Origin: Megaera sp965229545
GTDB lineage: Bacteria > Pseudomonadota > Alphaproteobacteria > Rickettsiales > Rickettsiaceae
NCBI GenBank assembly: GCA_965229545.1
Contig: OZ245887.1
Coordinates: 372,001 to 436,000 of the forward strand
Direction: 5' to 3'
DNA: 64,000 nt
A program made the position numbers and the translations under genes. Below the pieces are notes generated by a model. It was not told where the DNA came from and made no database searches. It saw nothing but the letters and a program-made list of their open reading frames with translations. Below are positions 19,931-30,432 of this stretch, piece by piece. Within the stretch, counting starts at the first letter, position 1. Each line of letters starts with the position of its first letter.

Positions 19931-20949
19931 TTCTTTTTTTCATTAATTAATTTTTTTAAAATTATGGTCTGCCTATGCCAGTCCTTTATCGGAACAGCAG
20001 GGGTTCCTCCCATAATCCCTGATTCCTTTATATCCTGAATTACCCCACCTTGGCCAGCAATTTGTACATTATCAGTAATGGTAATATGTCCTGCAACACC
20101 TACTTGCCCCCCAAGTGCACAATAAGAACCTATCACACTACTACCGGCAACACCTACTTGCGCTACTAAAATTGCACCTTTTTTAATGTGAACGTTATGA
20201 CCTATCTGCACTAAATTATCTACTCTGCATAAATCCTCAATTATTGTATTATTCATCGAACCTCGATCAATAGTTGTATTGGCACCAATCTCAACATTAT
20301 TACCTATTATCACCACCCCCGTATGATATATTTTTTTATGTACCCCTTGGTGAGTAGCAAAACCGAAACCGTCCTGACCGATTCTAGCTCCAGGCAGGAT
20401 AACTACATCATCACCTATTAAGGCATAAGAAATAGATACATTGGAACCAATTCTAGCTCGGTGACCAATTTGGACACCGTAATCAATAACACTGCCTGAT
20501 TCAATTACACAATCATTTCCTATCTCAACATTTTCCTCTATTACAACATTATGAGCTATATAGCAATTTTTACCAATTTTAGCAGATTTAGCTATAAATG
20601 CAGAAGGCGCTACCCATTCTTTCAATTTTTTTGCTGGGGTATAAAATAAATCAACTAACAAAGCATAAGCATAATAAGGGTTTGGTACATGAAGCAGAAG
20701 AGGCGTAATTTTAGATTCTAATTCAAAATTTAGAGGTACAAGACATACAGCTGCTTGACACCATTTAAGATCAGCTACATATTTTTTATTGCTTAGAAAT
20801 GTTAAATCCCCATTTCTTGAATCTTTTAAAGATTTTATATTGTGTATCAAGATATCATTTTGATCATGCGCAATATTTGCACCAATAATAGAAGCAATTT
20901 TGCCTAATTTAAATGGTCCCAGATTTTTACAGAAGATATTTTCAGACAC
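19927..20949 (-). CDS. lpxD: UDP-3-O-acylglucosamine N-acyltransferase LpxD
   Basis: Adds the N-linked hydroxyacyl chain in the third step of lipid A synthesis. 340 residues. The N-terminal uridine-binding domain (NLGPFKLGKIASIIG ... NPYYAYALLVDLFY) precedes a long hexapeptide-repeat beta-helix, with the catalytic-region sequence GFGFATHQGVHKKIYHTG and HNVHIKKGAILVAQVGVAGS. First gene of the tight minus-strand group lpxD-fabZ-lpxA-lpxI-M61. Intact. Confidence 0.96.
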   Translation of the reverse strand: MSENIFCKNLGPFKLGKIASIIGANIAHDQNDILIHNIKSLKDSRNGDLTFLSNKKYVADLKWCQAAVCLVPLNFELESKITPLLLHVPNPYYAYALLVDLFYTPAKKLKEWVAPSAFIAKSAKIGKNCYIAHNVVIEENVEIGNDCVIESGSVIDYGVQIGHRARIGSNVSISYALIGDDVVILPGARIGQDGFGFATHQGVHKKIYHTGVVIIGNNVEIGANTTIDRGSMNNTIIEDLCRVDNLVQIGHNVHIKKGAILVAQVGVAGSSVIGSYCALGGQVGVAGHITITDNVQIAGQGGVIQDIKESGIMGGTPAVPIKDWHRQTIILKKLINEKKK

Positions 20950-21064
20950 TATAATAACCTTATTATATGTAAATTTATGATAAGAATACTAGAAGCAAAA
21001 CCCTAGTAAATAAAATAAATATTATTTTATGTTGCAAATTTTAAATGGTAAGTTTTTTTGATAT

Positions 21065-21244
21065 TTATTGCTTATATTTTATTATGAAGATAATTGCAAT
21101 AATAGCAGTATAATAAGTGATATTAATAGTCATACGCAGCAACATTCCCATATCTTCTGACAACTTATATTTAGATGAATAATATAAACCAGGACTGATT
21201 AAATATAATAATATAAGCTTAAATAATAAATAAACTCGCTGCAT
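21065..21244 (-). CDS. Small hypothetical membrane protein, 59 aa
   Basis: Complete short frame, MQRVYLLFKLILLYLISPGL at the start and a second hydrophobic segment (TYYTAIIAIIFIIKY) before the stop. Two predicted membrane helices joined by a polar loop (YSSKYKLSEDMGMLLR). It lies 115 bp upstream of lpxD on the same strand and may share its promoter region. No family recognised. Confidence 0.5.
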   Translation of the reverse strand: MQRVYLLFKLILLYLISPGLYYSSKYKLSEDMGMLLRMTINITYYTAIIAIIFIIKYKQ

Positions 21245-21376
21245 GTTTCAAAATTGATTATAAATAATAATAGTGAAAGTATTAATTAAGGATATTAGCA
21301 TCCCAATAGGTTTGCCCAAGAGTCGGGGCAATAAAATGAAATAAAGCTGTATTATCAACTCGGAGTCAATCATTTA

Positions 21377-22508
21377 TTACTCCAGCCTTTCAATATTGAA
21401 CTAACATTAGAGAAATGATATAATGATATTGTATCAAGAGTAATAACAAAATGTCTAATAAAAAATTATCACCAAGCGATCTCAAGATATTAAGAAAGAA
21501 AGCAGTGGAAGCAATAGTTATACATGGAATAAGCAAGAAACAAGCATCTATTACCTTTGGGTTTTCTAGGAGTTCTATATGGAAATATCTTAAAGAGTAC
21601 AAAATTTATAAGGAAGAAAGCTTTCGCTATAAGAAGCGAGGAGTAAAGGTAGGAACAGGATCTAAAATCAGTAAAAATCAAGAAGAGGAATTAAAATCTA
21701 AAATTTTATCACATACACCTGATGAATTGGGAATGGATTATACGTTATGGAATAGTAAAGTGGTACAAGAATATATAGAATCTAATTACCTTTATCAGTA
21801 TAACAGGCGTTCTATAAGAAAAATTATGAATAGATTGGGTTTTACGTCTCAAAAACCAATTAAATCAGCCTATCAACGTAATCCAGAGAAGATAAAAGAA
21901 TGGTTAACAGTCACATATCCAGAAATCAAGTCTCGTGCAATGAAAGAAAGTGCTAGAATTTATTGGAGAGATGAAATGGGGATACAATCAACAGATAATC
22001 GAGGTAAAACATATGGTCTTAAAGGCAAGACCCCAGCAATCAAGAGAAGTGGCTCAAGATTTAAATGTAATATGCTAGCTGCTATTAGTCCGCAAGGGTT
22101 TATGAACTGGATGGTATTTGAAAATAATTTTACCAGCAAAAAGTGTATTGAATTTTTAGGTAGACTGATCAGACAAATTAAGCAGAAAATATTTTTGATA
22201 TTAGATAATCATAGAGTGTATCACAGTAAAAAGGTAAAAGCTTATGTAGAAAGACATAAGGACAAGCTAGAATTGTTTTATTTACCATCATATTGTCCTG
22301 ATATGAATCCACAAGAACTTGTAAACCAAGATGTCAAAGCTAACTCCAATAATTTTCGAGTACTAAAATCAGTAAAAGATTTAACAATTAATGTACGGTC
22401 CTATTTAACACAAATTCAGTTTAATGATATAAAAATTCAAAATTATTTAAAAAAGAAAGAAATAGCTTATGCTACTATATAATGTGCAATATTTAAAGGC
22501 CAGAGTAA
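21377..22508 (+). mobile_element. IS630-family element, copy C
   Basis: 1132 bp, TA flanks at 21375-21376 and 22509-22510, inserted 14 bp inside the right end of an IS256 copy. Left terminal repeat has two changes (TTACTCCAGCCTTTCAATAT). Confidence 0.93.
21451..22482 (+). CDS. IS630 transposase, intact frame
   Basis: 343 residues: N-terminal helix-turn-helix (about residues 20-50), then the DDE domain. Asp in WRDEMG, Asp in LILDNHRVYH and Glu in NPQELVNQD are all present. It differs from other copies by Gly-to-Arg next to the first Asp and His-to-Tyr after the second, both in catalytic motifs, so activity may be reduced. Confidence 0.93.
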   Translation: MSNKKLSPSDLKILRKKAVEAIVIHGISKKQASITFGFSRSSIWKYLKEYKIYKEESFRYKKRGVKVGTGSKISKNQEEELKSKILSHTPDELGMDYTLWNSKVVQEYIESNYLYQYNRRSIRKIMNRLGFTSQKPIKSAYQRNPEKIKEWLTVTYPEIKSRAMKESARIYWRDEMGIQSTDNRGKTYGLKGKTPAIKRSGSRFKCNMLAAISPQGFMNWMVFENNFTSKKCIEFLGRLIRQIKQKIFLILDNHRVYHSKKVKAYVERHKDKLELFYLPSYCPDMNPQELVNQDVKANSNNFRVLKSVKDLTINVRSYLTQIQFNDIKIQNYLKKKEIAYATI

Positions 22509-23783
22509 TATTTTGTGTAAGTTGTTGTATTTTTTAATTCCAGTAAATCATGCCTAAAATCCCCGCATAAAATTTCAAATTGATTCAATGCCAAAGACCA
22601 ATTTTTAATCGGCATGGTCCATTTTTTGGCAGCATTTTTTAGAGCCAAAAATACGATTTTTAAAATAGACTTATCATCTGGAAAAACCCCTTTATTGTTG
22701 ATGATTTTTCTGATTTGACGATTTATCGATTCTATCGCATTGGTAGTATAAATTACCCGCCTAATCTCATCAGGAAAAGCAAAAAGAGGAATAATCCCGC
22801 TCCAATTCCTTTGCCAAATATCAGAGATCACAGGATATTTATTATCCCATTTAGCAGCAAACGATTTTAGCTCCAGATATCCTATTTCTTCGCTGTTTGC
22901 AGTGTAAATCCTTTTAAGATCCGCTGTGACCGCTTTTAAATCCTTATAAGAAACATATTTTACAGAATTCCTCGCCATATGTACTATACAGAGTTGTACA
23001 ATCGTATTAGGATAAATGCTATTTATGGCTTCAGGAAAGCCTTTTAATCCATCAACGCATGCTACATATATCTGTTTTATCCCTCTGTTCTTTAGCTCAG
23101 TTACAACCTGCATCCAAAACTTGGAACCTTCATTTTTACCGACCCAGATCCCCAGTAATTCCTTTTTTCCTTCCATGTTAACACCTATTGCAAGATATAC
23201 CGCTTTGTTAATTACTGTATGATTATCCCTTGCTTTAACGTGTATGCAATCCAAATATAATGTTGGATATACATCGTCTAGGAACCTGTTTTGCCATGTA
23301 ATAACTTCTTCTATTACTCCGTCAGTGACAGTTGATATAAGGTCCTTGGAAATATTGGTCTGGTATATCTCCTCTAAATGGCCCTGTATCTCACTGACAG
23401 TCATCCCTCTTGCATATAGTGAAATCACTTTATCATCAAAACCACTAAATCTCCTAACTCCTTCAGGAATCAATTGAGGTTCAAATTCTCCTTCTCTGTC
23501 CCCTTGAAACATCTACGGTAATCTGATGACCGTCGTCATCTATAATCGTTTTTTCATAACTGCCGTTGCGACGATTATTATCGCTCTTGATTATCTTACT
23601 ATGTTTAGAATAACCTAGATCGTGTTCTAATTCACTTTCAAGAATTCTCTCTACTATTTGCTTTTTAAGTTTATTAAATAATCCACCCGCGACCAAATAA
23701 TTCAGATGGATCTGCTTTTGATAGTAATTCTTCGACTAATTTAGTATTTATATCTACTTCTTTTCTGCTAATTTTTTAGCCAT
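22493..23783 (-). pseudogene. IS256-family transposase, frameshifted, 3' end altered by IS630
   Basis: The main frame (22493-23512, 339 codons) covers all catalytic blocks. It is cut from its N-terminus by an extra C near 23504, and by the shared G-run break near 23690. IS630 inserted at the native stop codon, so the frame reads five codons into IS630 (YYSGL) before stopping. Confidence 0.88.
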
Positions 23784-23865
23784 TTTTCCTCTGTATTTAA
23801 GTTGCTTTTTTATAGTATCTTCTACTATATCCTTTTGCAACTTACACAAACTATATGACAGACTC

Positions 23866-24198
23866 TAAACTGCTTGATGAATAGAAGATACACTAGTGTT
23901 CCAATAATCAACTCGTCTGTTGATAGCTGTTATTTTTCTGTGCTCCAATTAACGATTGGCTTGTTACTAAATAATTCCAGTGTTTCGAAAAGTTTTATAA
24001 AACTCCTATAAGATCTTTACAAATCTTTCTGGATTGAACGTTCATTCTTTACATTCTTTCTTTTTTCCAGATAAAAAAGGTTATAGGGAGAAAAATAAGC
24101 CCTTTATAGCTACAATACTAATCATGAGTTTTGTCAAATATTTTTCTTGAATATTTCGGGAATTAGGAAATAATGAAAATAAAACCAATTAATAAATC
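23866..24198. other. Intergenic region, no gene found
   Basis: About 330 bp of AT-rich sequence after IS256. No supportable reading frame. The piece GAATTAGGAAATAATGAAAA at 24158 has a diverged relative near 24530, so some local duplication has occurred. Confidence 0.4.
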
Positions 24199-24491
24199 AT
24201 GGACAAAAACGAATTAAAACAAGCTGTATTAAACAGTGATTTATATTCAAGATCTGAAAAGCTTTTAATAAACGAGTTAATAAGTATTTCAATAGATTTT
24301 GTATCTGTTGCAAGTGCTAATACTTAATGAGTAAAACCGGGTTATCACAAACAACTACATATACTTCACTTGGTTCTTTAAAGAAACGAGGGGTGATAAT
24401 TGTAAATAATAGGGAACCTAACTCTTATACTCTCAATCAGGAAGAGCTAACAAGGGTATTGAATTTCCATAAGAATAAAAACGAAAGTTAA
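24199..24491 (+). pseudogene. Winged-helix/HTH regulator-like gene, frameshifted
   Basis: MDKNELKQAVLNSDLYSRSE stops at TAA after VSVASANT, but the adjoining frame continues MSKTGLSQTTTYTSLGSLKK to NFHKNKNES, ending 24491. The second part reads as a winged-helix recognition helix followed by a wing (KRGVIIVNNREPNSYTLN). One indel near 24325 separates them. Likely a mobile-element regulator. Confidence 0.5.
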
Positions 24492-24759
24492 GGCATAAAA
24501 TCTTTTAATTTTCACTTGTTGCTAAAAAGAGAATTAGGAGATAATTATGAGTTTTGAGGGTTAAAATAAAACCAATATTTCATTAGTAGTAATATTATTT
24601 GTTATAGTACAGTTATCTAAAAGGTTATTACCAGGTATGTGTTATTATGGTAACAGGATTAACAAATTTAATACATAATATTTTAAAAATTTCCGTAAAT
24701 TACCCGAAATATTATTGATAATATCATTCCATATCTTATAATTTATAAGCAAGGCATAA

Positions 24760-24793
24760 AAAAACGTCTGAAGTTGGAGCTTCAAACGTTTTT
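24760..24793 (+). terminator. Strong hairpin with T-run
   Basis: AAAAACGTCTGAAG pairs with CTTCAAACGTTTTT across a 6-base loop (TTGGAG), one mismatch. It can serve as a terminator in both directions. Lies between two decayed genes. Confidence 0.7.
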
Positions 24794-24879
24794 GTGTCTT
24801 GTGACTGAGAATATTTAAATCTTCGAAAACCTGAATACTCTCAATAGATCATTAACTCAACCTTTAATAGGAGAATTAT

Positions 24880-25445
24880 ATGCAGTGTAGCCACAATTCC
24901 GTCTTAAGTAAAGATATATTCTTTCAGGCAAAAATCGTACTAAAATTAATTCCATACCAAACAATTCGTCAACCTTAAGGGAAAATAGTATTATAAAAGC
25001 AAAAAAAGCTTTAACAAAAAATTTACTTGCACCAAGAGAAGCAATTCAGATGCTTTCTAATTTAGAAGCAGCCAGGGAAGCTATCAAAATATTTAATGAA
25101 CGCAATAACATAAAATTACCTGACAATATTACAGAAATTCCTAAGTTTAGTGAAAATAAAGCTGAACCTGTAAATCTATCTGAGCGTACCAAGGAGACTT
25201 TTGTAGGAATTGGGATAAAGGCAAGAGAGGCATTTATAGAGGAACAGCTGGAGCGAGTTATGCTGTATAATATTCCGTATCAAACTTATGGAGATAATTA
25301 TTACAAGCTAATGACCGACAGTGACCATTACGAATTTTTACTAGAGAAAGCTGAAGAACTAAACATCAACTGGGATATTTCTAAATACGATCCGATAGCT
25401 CTGGAACAGGCAATAGAGGAGGCAACACATAATAGTTATTTGTAG
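24880..25445 (+). pseudogene. Unrecognised island gene with 5' frameshift
   Basis: ATG 24880 with GGAG ribosome-binding site gives MQCSHNSVLSKDIFFQ, then a frame change near 24925 leads to SGKNRTKINSIPNNSSTLRE and on without interruption to 25445. The part from ATG 25050 onward (131 codons) is open: LSNLEAAREAIKIFNERNNI, and an acidic C-terminus. Hydrophilic and helical, no membrane segments. Translation from 25050 alone is possible. Function unknown. Confidence 0.45.
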
Positions 25446-25497
25446 GATAAAAGTTTACGCTTTTACTTTTCTATAACAAGAAGGGCGGGGGTATGAA

Positions 25498-25748
25498 ATG
25501 ATTACAAGAGATCGTTTTATTTCACGGGAAGAAGTATCCAAGCTTCTCTGGGGTATGGCTGGTGATATTTCTACCCATAGTTTATCAATGTGGTTAAAAT
25601 TGAAAACCGATAATGAATTTGTGGTAGTACCGAGGGAGTTTGTCTATATGACCGTGTTATTTTTTGAAGCAACGGCGAATATAAAGATAGGTTACCCAAT
25701 TCGCAAGAGATGTTAAAAGACTTAACAGCTATAAAAAATTATCTGTAA
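25498..25748 (+). pseudogene. Unrecognised small island gene, 3' frameshift
   Basis: MITRDRFISREEVSKLLWGM starts after a GGGCGGGGG purine-rich stretch. The frame stops at 25716, but the next frame gives LPNSQEMLKDLTAIKNYL and ends at 25748, a more natural C-terminus, so one indel near 25690 is likely. Same orientation as the gene before it, 50 bp away; probably one operon. No domain recognised. Confidence 0.4.
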
Positions 25749-27109
25749 AATAAGGGAAAAATCCTGCCTACAAGAAGAACATATAATTTAAGAATGTAAA
25801 ACTGCTGGATTTATCAAGGCTAGAGAGAGCAGGGTAAATAGGGAAACACTTAAACCTCTGAGTGCTATTTTATTCAGAATAATTCATATTCCGCAATCTG
25901 TGATGTTCCGGTAGTTGAGATGGCAGTGCTAATTGGCAGGTAGGGTTTTATAATTTATACTTATAATAGAAATCAAGAGCTAGAAGATAAGCTTATTAAA
26001 ATAAGGTGTTCATTTTTGGCATAACCACATACAAAAAAAATACCGTCTAAGTAGGTAAGTACTAGGAATATGTTCAATTTATTTCCACAAGGTAGTTATC
26101 ATCAAATAGTAGTAGAAATAATATTATGGATAAATTAAAGCAGTTAAGAATAACTAAAGAAGAAGTGCGGATATAAGAGTAGTATTGAAAAATTAAAAGT
26201 TGAAAAATTCAGTCTTTCTGATGGATAAGCATGTAATATATGCGAGATTATTATATACTGATCGACATTAGTAGAAATTTAATAACCACATGAGTAGATA
26301 GTATTCTTTGGTCATAAAAAGTTTTAAGAAAGAGGCTAAGGAAAATATACACAAAATATACAGGTTATGGTAAGCAGTCGAGAGTATTTCTAATGTTCGT
26401 TAATCAAAAAAGTGAAGGAAGGCAACTATCCTGTATAAAGCTATGCTGTAAATAGAGAGGTAACAGAAGAGGATAAAATAATTATTCTTAATAAAATAGA
26501 ATACTGGATTTGTGAACCTATTCAACCATCGATATTTTAAATACAATATAATAATCTGAGCAGTAAGAGGGAAATTAGAAATAGTATAATTCAAGAAAAT
26601 ACCACCATATTTAGAGATTATCTGAATATCATGCCCAAAATATCATCGAAAAGTATAGACAGGGTACTTTGTAACCTTTCGTATCGTATCACCAAAATAG
26701 TTGGGATAGGGTTATTCCTCCTGATTTATTATGTCAGGAATATGGAAGAATAGTTAAAGGCCATTAAATAGCAGTTCTGACGGCAAACTAACCTAATATA
26801 TTTGCAGAACAGATTCTAAAACTATATAAATAGGTTTGCAGGGGGATTTAAGCTGAAAGTTTTTAGTCTAATCAAAAGGGAAGTAAAATCATATATGCTC
26901 CCAATTCTGTTACAATATTTCATCGTTTTAAATAAAACTTCAAGGAAGTTTTCGATAATTAATCAGGCCTTGCTGGAATCATTGTAAAGAATTATTTAAT
27001 TCTATGCGAGTTATTGATCATATGACCAAGGAATCGGATGAAACGTTTCTGAATCTTTAGTGGATTATAAAAATATAAACTTAACAATAAAGAATTATAG
27101 AGGTAAATT
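25749..27109 (+). other. Decayed coding region, 1.36 kb
   Basis: No intact gene. From about 26523 to 27060 one frame is readable with scattered stops: YHAQNIIEKYRQGTL, SYHQNSWDRVIPPDLLCQEY, FAEQILKLYK, GSKIIYAPNSVTIFHRFK. Most stops are TAA or TAG and could be former Gln codons (one C-to-T change). It lies between the two small island genes and the serine recombinase, all on plus. Family not recognised. Confidence 0.45.
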
Positions 27110-28658
27110 ATGCCTGAAAGAAAGAAGGTTACCAAAGCAATAGCGATTTCCAGAGTATCTTCAAAGGAACAGGAGGAAGGCTATTCAATTGCTGCTCAAA
27201 AACGTCGTATACAGGAATATTGTGCTCGTAGAGGTCTTGAATTGATCAAGGTTTTTGAGTTGGTGGAGTCTTCTACCGTTGGAAACCGCACGCAATTCAT
27301 GGAAGCCATTAGGTACACTAAAGATCATAAAGAAATAATAGCAGTAATTACCGATAAAGTTGATCGCTTACAAAGAGGTTTTAAAGAATCGGCATTACTT
27401 AATGATCTAGTTGAAAAAGAAAAAATAGAACTACACTTTCATATGGAAAACTGTGTAATTCATAAATATTCCACTTCGAATAAAAAACTAATTTGGAATA
27501 TGAATGTAGTAATGGCAACAATCTTTTGTTGATAGTTTAAGAGATAATGTAAATCGTAGTATAGAGCAGAAACTGCTTGGCGGAGAATGGGTTAGTATTG
27601 CTCCAGTCGGTTATTTGCATGTTAAGGGCGGTAGAAGGCAAGGTACGATAATTATAGATCAGGAAATGGCGCCTTTTATCAAAAGGCTTTTTGAAGAATA
27701 TGCTACAGGTGCTTACACTATACCACAGATGCTGGCAAAGACCAGAGAATGGGGACTGACTAATTCAAGAGGCAATCAGGGTTATTTATGCCGTTCTCAT
27801 ATCCATTCAATACTGACTAATCCATTTTATTATGGAGTAATGCATTACCGAAAAGGTAAAAAATTGTATCCGCATATTTATCAACCGATAATCTCAAAAG
27901 ATCTTTTTGATGAGAGATTGTACGGCAGTGCTTAAAGGTTGGAATAAAAAACCATTTAAATGGGGAGAAAAAGACTATATATTTAGGGGTGTAATAACTT
28001 GTGCAGTTACAGGCAGGTTAGTATCATCAGAAACCAAGAAAAGGAAGAGCGTGCCGACGGTTCAGATTATGAGATAACTTACCTTGGTGCATGGAGTCCT
28101 GAAAACCAAAATAAGAAGGTATTTGTGAACGAAGAAATATTATTGAAAGAAGTTGAGCAGATTTTTAAGTCGATGTACCTAGAGCCTGAGATGCTGGAAA
28201 AGGTTATAGGATATGTAAAAAGCTCGGCGGTAAACGAAAGAGATTATTATAAGACTCGTATATTAGAGCTGAATAAGGAGCTAAACAACGTAAAAAGCAA
28301 ACTTGACAAATTAATGGACTTTTATTTGGAGGATAAGCTTAATGAAGTCGAATATGATGAGAAAAGGGGACAATTAATTATTACCCGTGACAAGATCATC
28401 AGGGAATTGGAAGTCAATAATAATGCAGATGATAATTTTAATGAAAGAATGATTGATGTACTTCAAATAGCTGCAAATGCTCATAAAGTTTTTCTTCTGT
28501 CGACAAATGAGAAAAAAAGAAGATTAATAAATTTAGTCTTATCGACAGTAAAATTAAACGGCTGTAAGCTAGAGTACGTCTTGTGTCCACCGTTTGATAT
28601 GTTTGTAAAATTACCTAAAAATGAAGAATGGCGCGCCCTAAAGGATTCGAACCTCTGA
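27110..28658 (+). pseudogene. Large serine recombinase, multiple frameshifts
   Basis: Site-specific recombinase of the resolvase/large serine integrase type. The resolvase domain is in the first frame: AIAISRVSSKEQEEGYSIAAQ (catalytic Ser in SRVSS) and VITDKVDRLQRG. The frame breaks near 27515, resumes from 27615 (recombinase domain, TIPQMLAKTREWGLTNSRGN), shifts near 27915 to ITCAVTGRLVSSETKK (zinc-ribbon region, one Cys seen) and back near 28035 to a C-terminal coiled coil (ILELNKELNNVKSKLDKLMD). The last 30 bases overlap the 3' end of tRNA-Arg on the opposite strand, marking the likely integration site. Confidence 0.88.
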
Positions 28659-28705
28659 CCCACGGATTAGAAATCCGTTGCTCTATCCAGCTGAGCTAAG
28701 GGCGC
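28629..28705 (-). tRNA. tRNA-Arg (anticodon TCT)
   Basis: 77 nt on the minus strand. Acceptor stem GCGCCCT pairs with AGGGCGC, with discriminator G and encoded CCA. D-loop AGCTCAGCTGGAT, anticodon loop TTTCTAA giving TCT, T-arm GGTTCGAATCC. The recombinase gene ends inside its 3' part. Confidence 0.95.
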
Positions 28706-28774
28706 CGATAAATAAGAAAGATACGAGTCTTATACCAGTAATTAATTAAAACTTCAAGCATTTATAATGGCAAA

Positions 28775-29003
28775 TTAAGTCGGATTATCCAGGCTGAATA
28801 ATTGCTTATTATCATCATAGGAAAATAGTTCAGCATATCTACCAACCACTATTATTGCTTTTAAAGCTGTTGATGCTTCGTTAGCTGATAATTGCTCTTC
28901 CAGATGGGTTAAGAAACGGGTTTTAGGGGCTTTGTTATCTCCCCCGTCCATTTAAGACATTAACTTATATGATACTAGTGGAACGTTTTTTAGTAGCTGC
29001 TCA
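28775..29003 (-). pseudogene. ABC transporter ATP-binding protein, C-terminal fragment
   Basis: The readable end (APKTRFLTHLEEQLSANEAS ... VGRYAELFSYDDNKQLFSL) matches the C-terminal domain attached to some nitrate/sulfonate/taurine-type ABC ATPases. Upstream EQLLKNVPLVSY continues in another frame up to the IS256 edge at 29004. The nucleotide-binding domain itself is missing, cut off at the IS256 boundary. Only 58 codons (28775-28951) form an open frame. Confidence 0.65.
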
Positions 29004-30375
29004 AGTCTGTCATATAGTTTGTGTAAGTTGCAAAAGGATATAGTAGAAAATACTATAAAAAAGCAACTTAAATACAGAGGAAAAAATGGCTAAAAAATTA
29101 GCAGAAAAAGAAGTAGATATAAATACTAAATGAGTCGAAGAATTACTATCAAAAGCAGATCCATCTGAATTATTTGGTCGCGGGTTGGTTATTTAATAAA
29201 CTTAAAAAGCAAATAGTAGAGAGAATTCTTGAAAGTGAATTAGAACACGATCTAGGTTATTCTAAACATAGTAAGATAATCAAGAGCGATAATAATCGTC
29301 GCAACGGCAGTTATGAAAAAACGATTATATAGATGACGACGGTCATCAGATTACCGTAGATGTTTCAAGGGACAGGGAAGGAGAATTTGAACCTCAATTG
29401 ATTCCTGAAGGAGTTAGGAGATTTAGTGGTTTTGATGATAAAGTGATTTCACTATATACAAGAGGGATGACTGTCAGTGAGATACAGGGCCATTTAGAGG
29501 AGATATACCAGACCAATATTTCCAAGGACCTTATATCAACTGTCACTGACGGAGTAATAGAAGAAGTTACTACATGGCAAAACAGGTCCCTAGACGATGT
29601 ATATCCAATATTATATTTGGATTGCATACACGTTAAAGCAAGGGATAATCATACAGTAATTAACAAAGCGGTATATCTTGCAATAGGTGTTAACATGGAA
29701 GGGAAACAGGAATTACTGGGGATCTGGGTCGGTAAAAATGAAGGTTCCAAGTTTTGGATGCAGGTTGTAACTGAGCTAAAGAACAGAGGGATAAAACAGA
29801 TATATGTAGCATGCGTTGATGGATTAAAAGGCTTTCCTGAAACCATAAATAGCATTTATCCTAATACGATTGTACAACTCTGTATAGTACATATGGCGAG
29901 GAATTCTGTAAAATATGTTTCTTATAAGGATTTAAAAGCGGTCACAGCGGATCTTAAAAGGATTTACACTGCAAACAGCGAAGAAATAGGATATCTGGAG
30001 CTAAAATCGTTTGCTGCTAAATGGGATAATAAATATCCTGTGATCTCTGATATTTGCCAAAGGAATTGGAGCGGGATTATTCCTCTTTTTGCTTTTCCTG
30101 ATGAGATTAGGCGGGTAATTTATACTACCAATGCGATAGAATCGATAAATCGTCAAATCAGAAAAATCATCAACAATAAAGGGGTTTTTCCAGATGATAA
30201 GTCTATTTTAAAAATCGTATTTTTGGCTCTAAAAAATGCTGCCAAAAAATGGACCATGCCGATTAAAAATTGGTCTTTGGCATTGAATCAATTTGAAATT
30301 TTATGCAGGGATTTTAGGCATGATTTACTGGAATTAAAAAATACAACAACTTACACAAAATAAATTGATTGACTC
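29004..30375 (+). mobile_element. IS256-family element, near full length
   Basis: 1372 bp from AAGTCTGTCATATAG (first base altered) at 29004 to TTGATTGACTC at 30375. Left flank is an ABC-ATPase fragment, right flank a group II intron end. No target duplication. Confidence 0.9.
29086..30363 (+). pseudogene. IS256-family transposase, frameshifted with nonsense codon
   Basis: A TGA replaces Leu codon near 29130, the shared G-run break lies near 29180, and a 2-bp TA duplication near 29328 shifts the frame. From 29398 a 321-codon frame covers all three catalytic blocks (DCIHVKARD, CVDGLKGFPET, IYTTNAIES). Confidence 0.88.
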
Positions 30376-30432
30376 GCACGGTTTGACGAGGGGTCGCTGA
30401 GGAGATTACTTCAAATCAGAGACCTACTCTAC
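30376..30432 (+). mobile_element. Group II intron 3'-end remnant (domains V-VI)
   Basis: 57 bp nearly identical to the last bases of the intron at 57165-60299: GCACGGTTTGACGAG then GGTCGCTGAGGAGATTACTT and ending GACCTACTCTAC. This is the end of domain V plus domain VI with its branch-point region. The rest of the intron is missing; IS256 abuts directly. Confidence 0.85.

Larger units (their letters stand above)
21363..23865 (-). mobile_element. IS256-family element carrying a nested IS630
   Basis: Left edge GAGTCAATCATTTA at 21363, right edge GACAGACTC at 23865; 1369 bp after removing the 1132-bp IS630 and one TA. The flanks (ATCAACTCG and TAAACTGCT) do not form a target duplication. Confidence 0.9.

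Noticed and set aside
26523..27060. Reassignment of TAA/TAG to Gln
   Set aside because: All intact genes here use TAA and TAG as normal stops; the pattern is better explained by decay.
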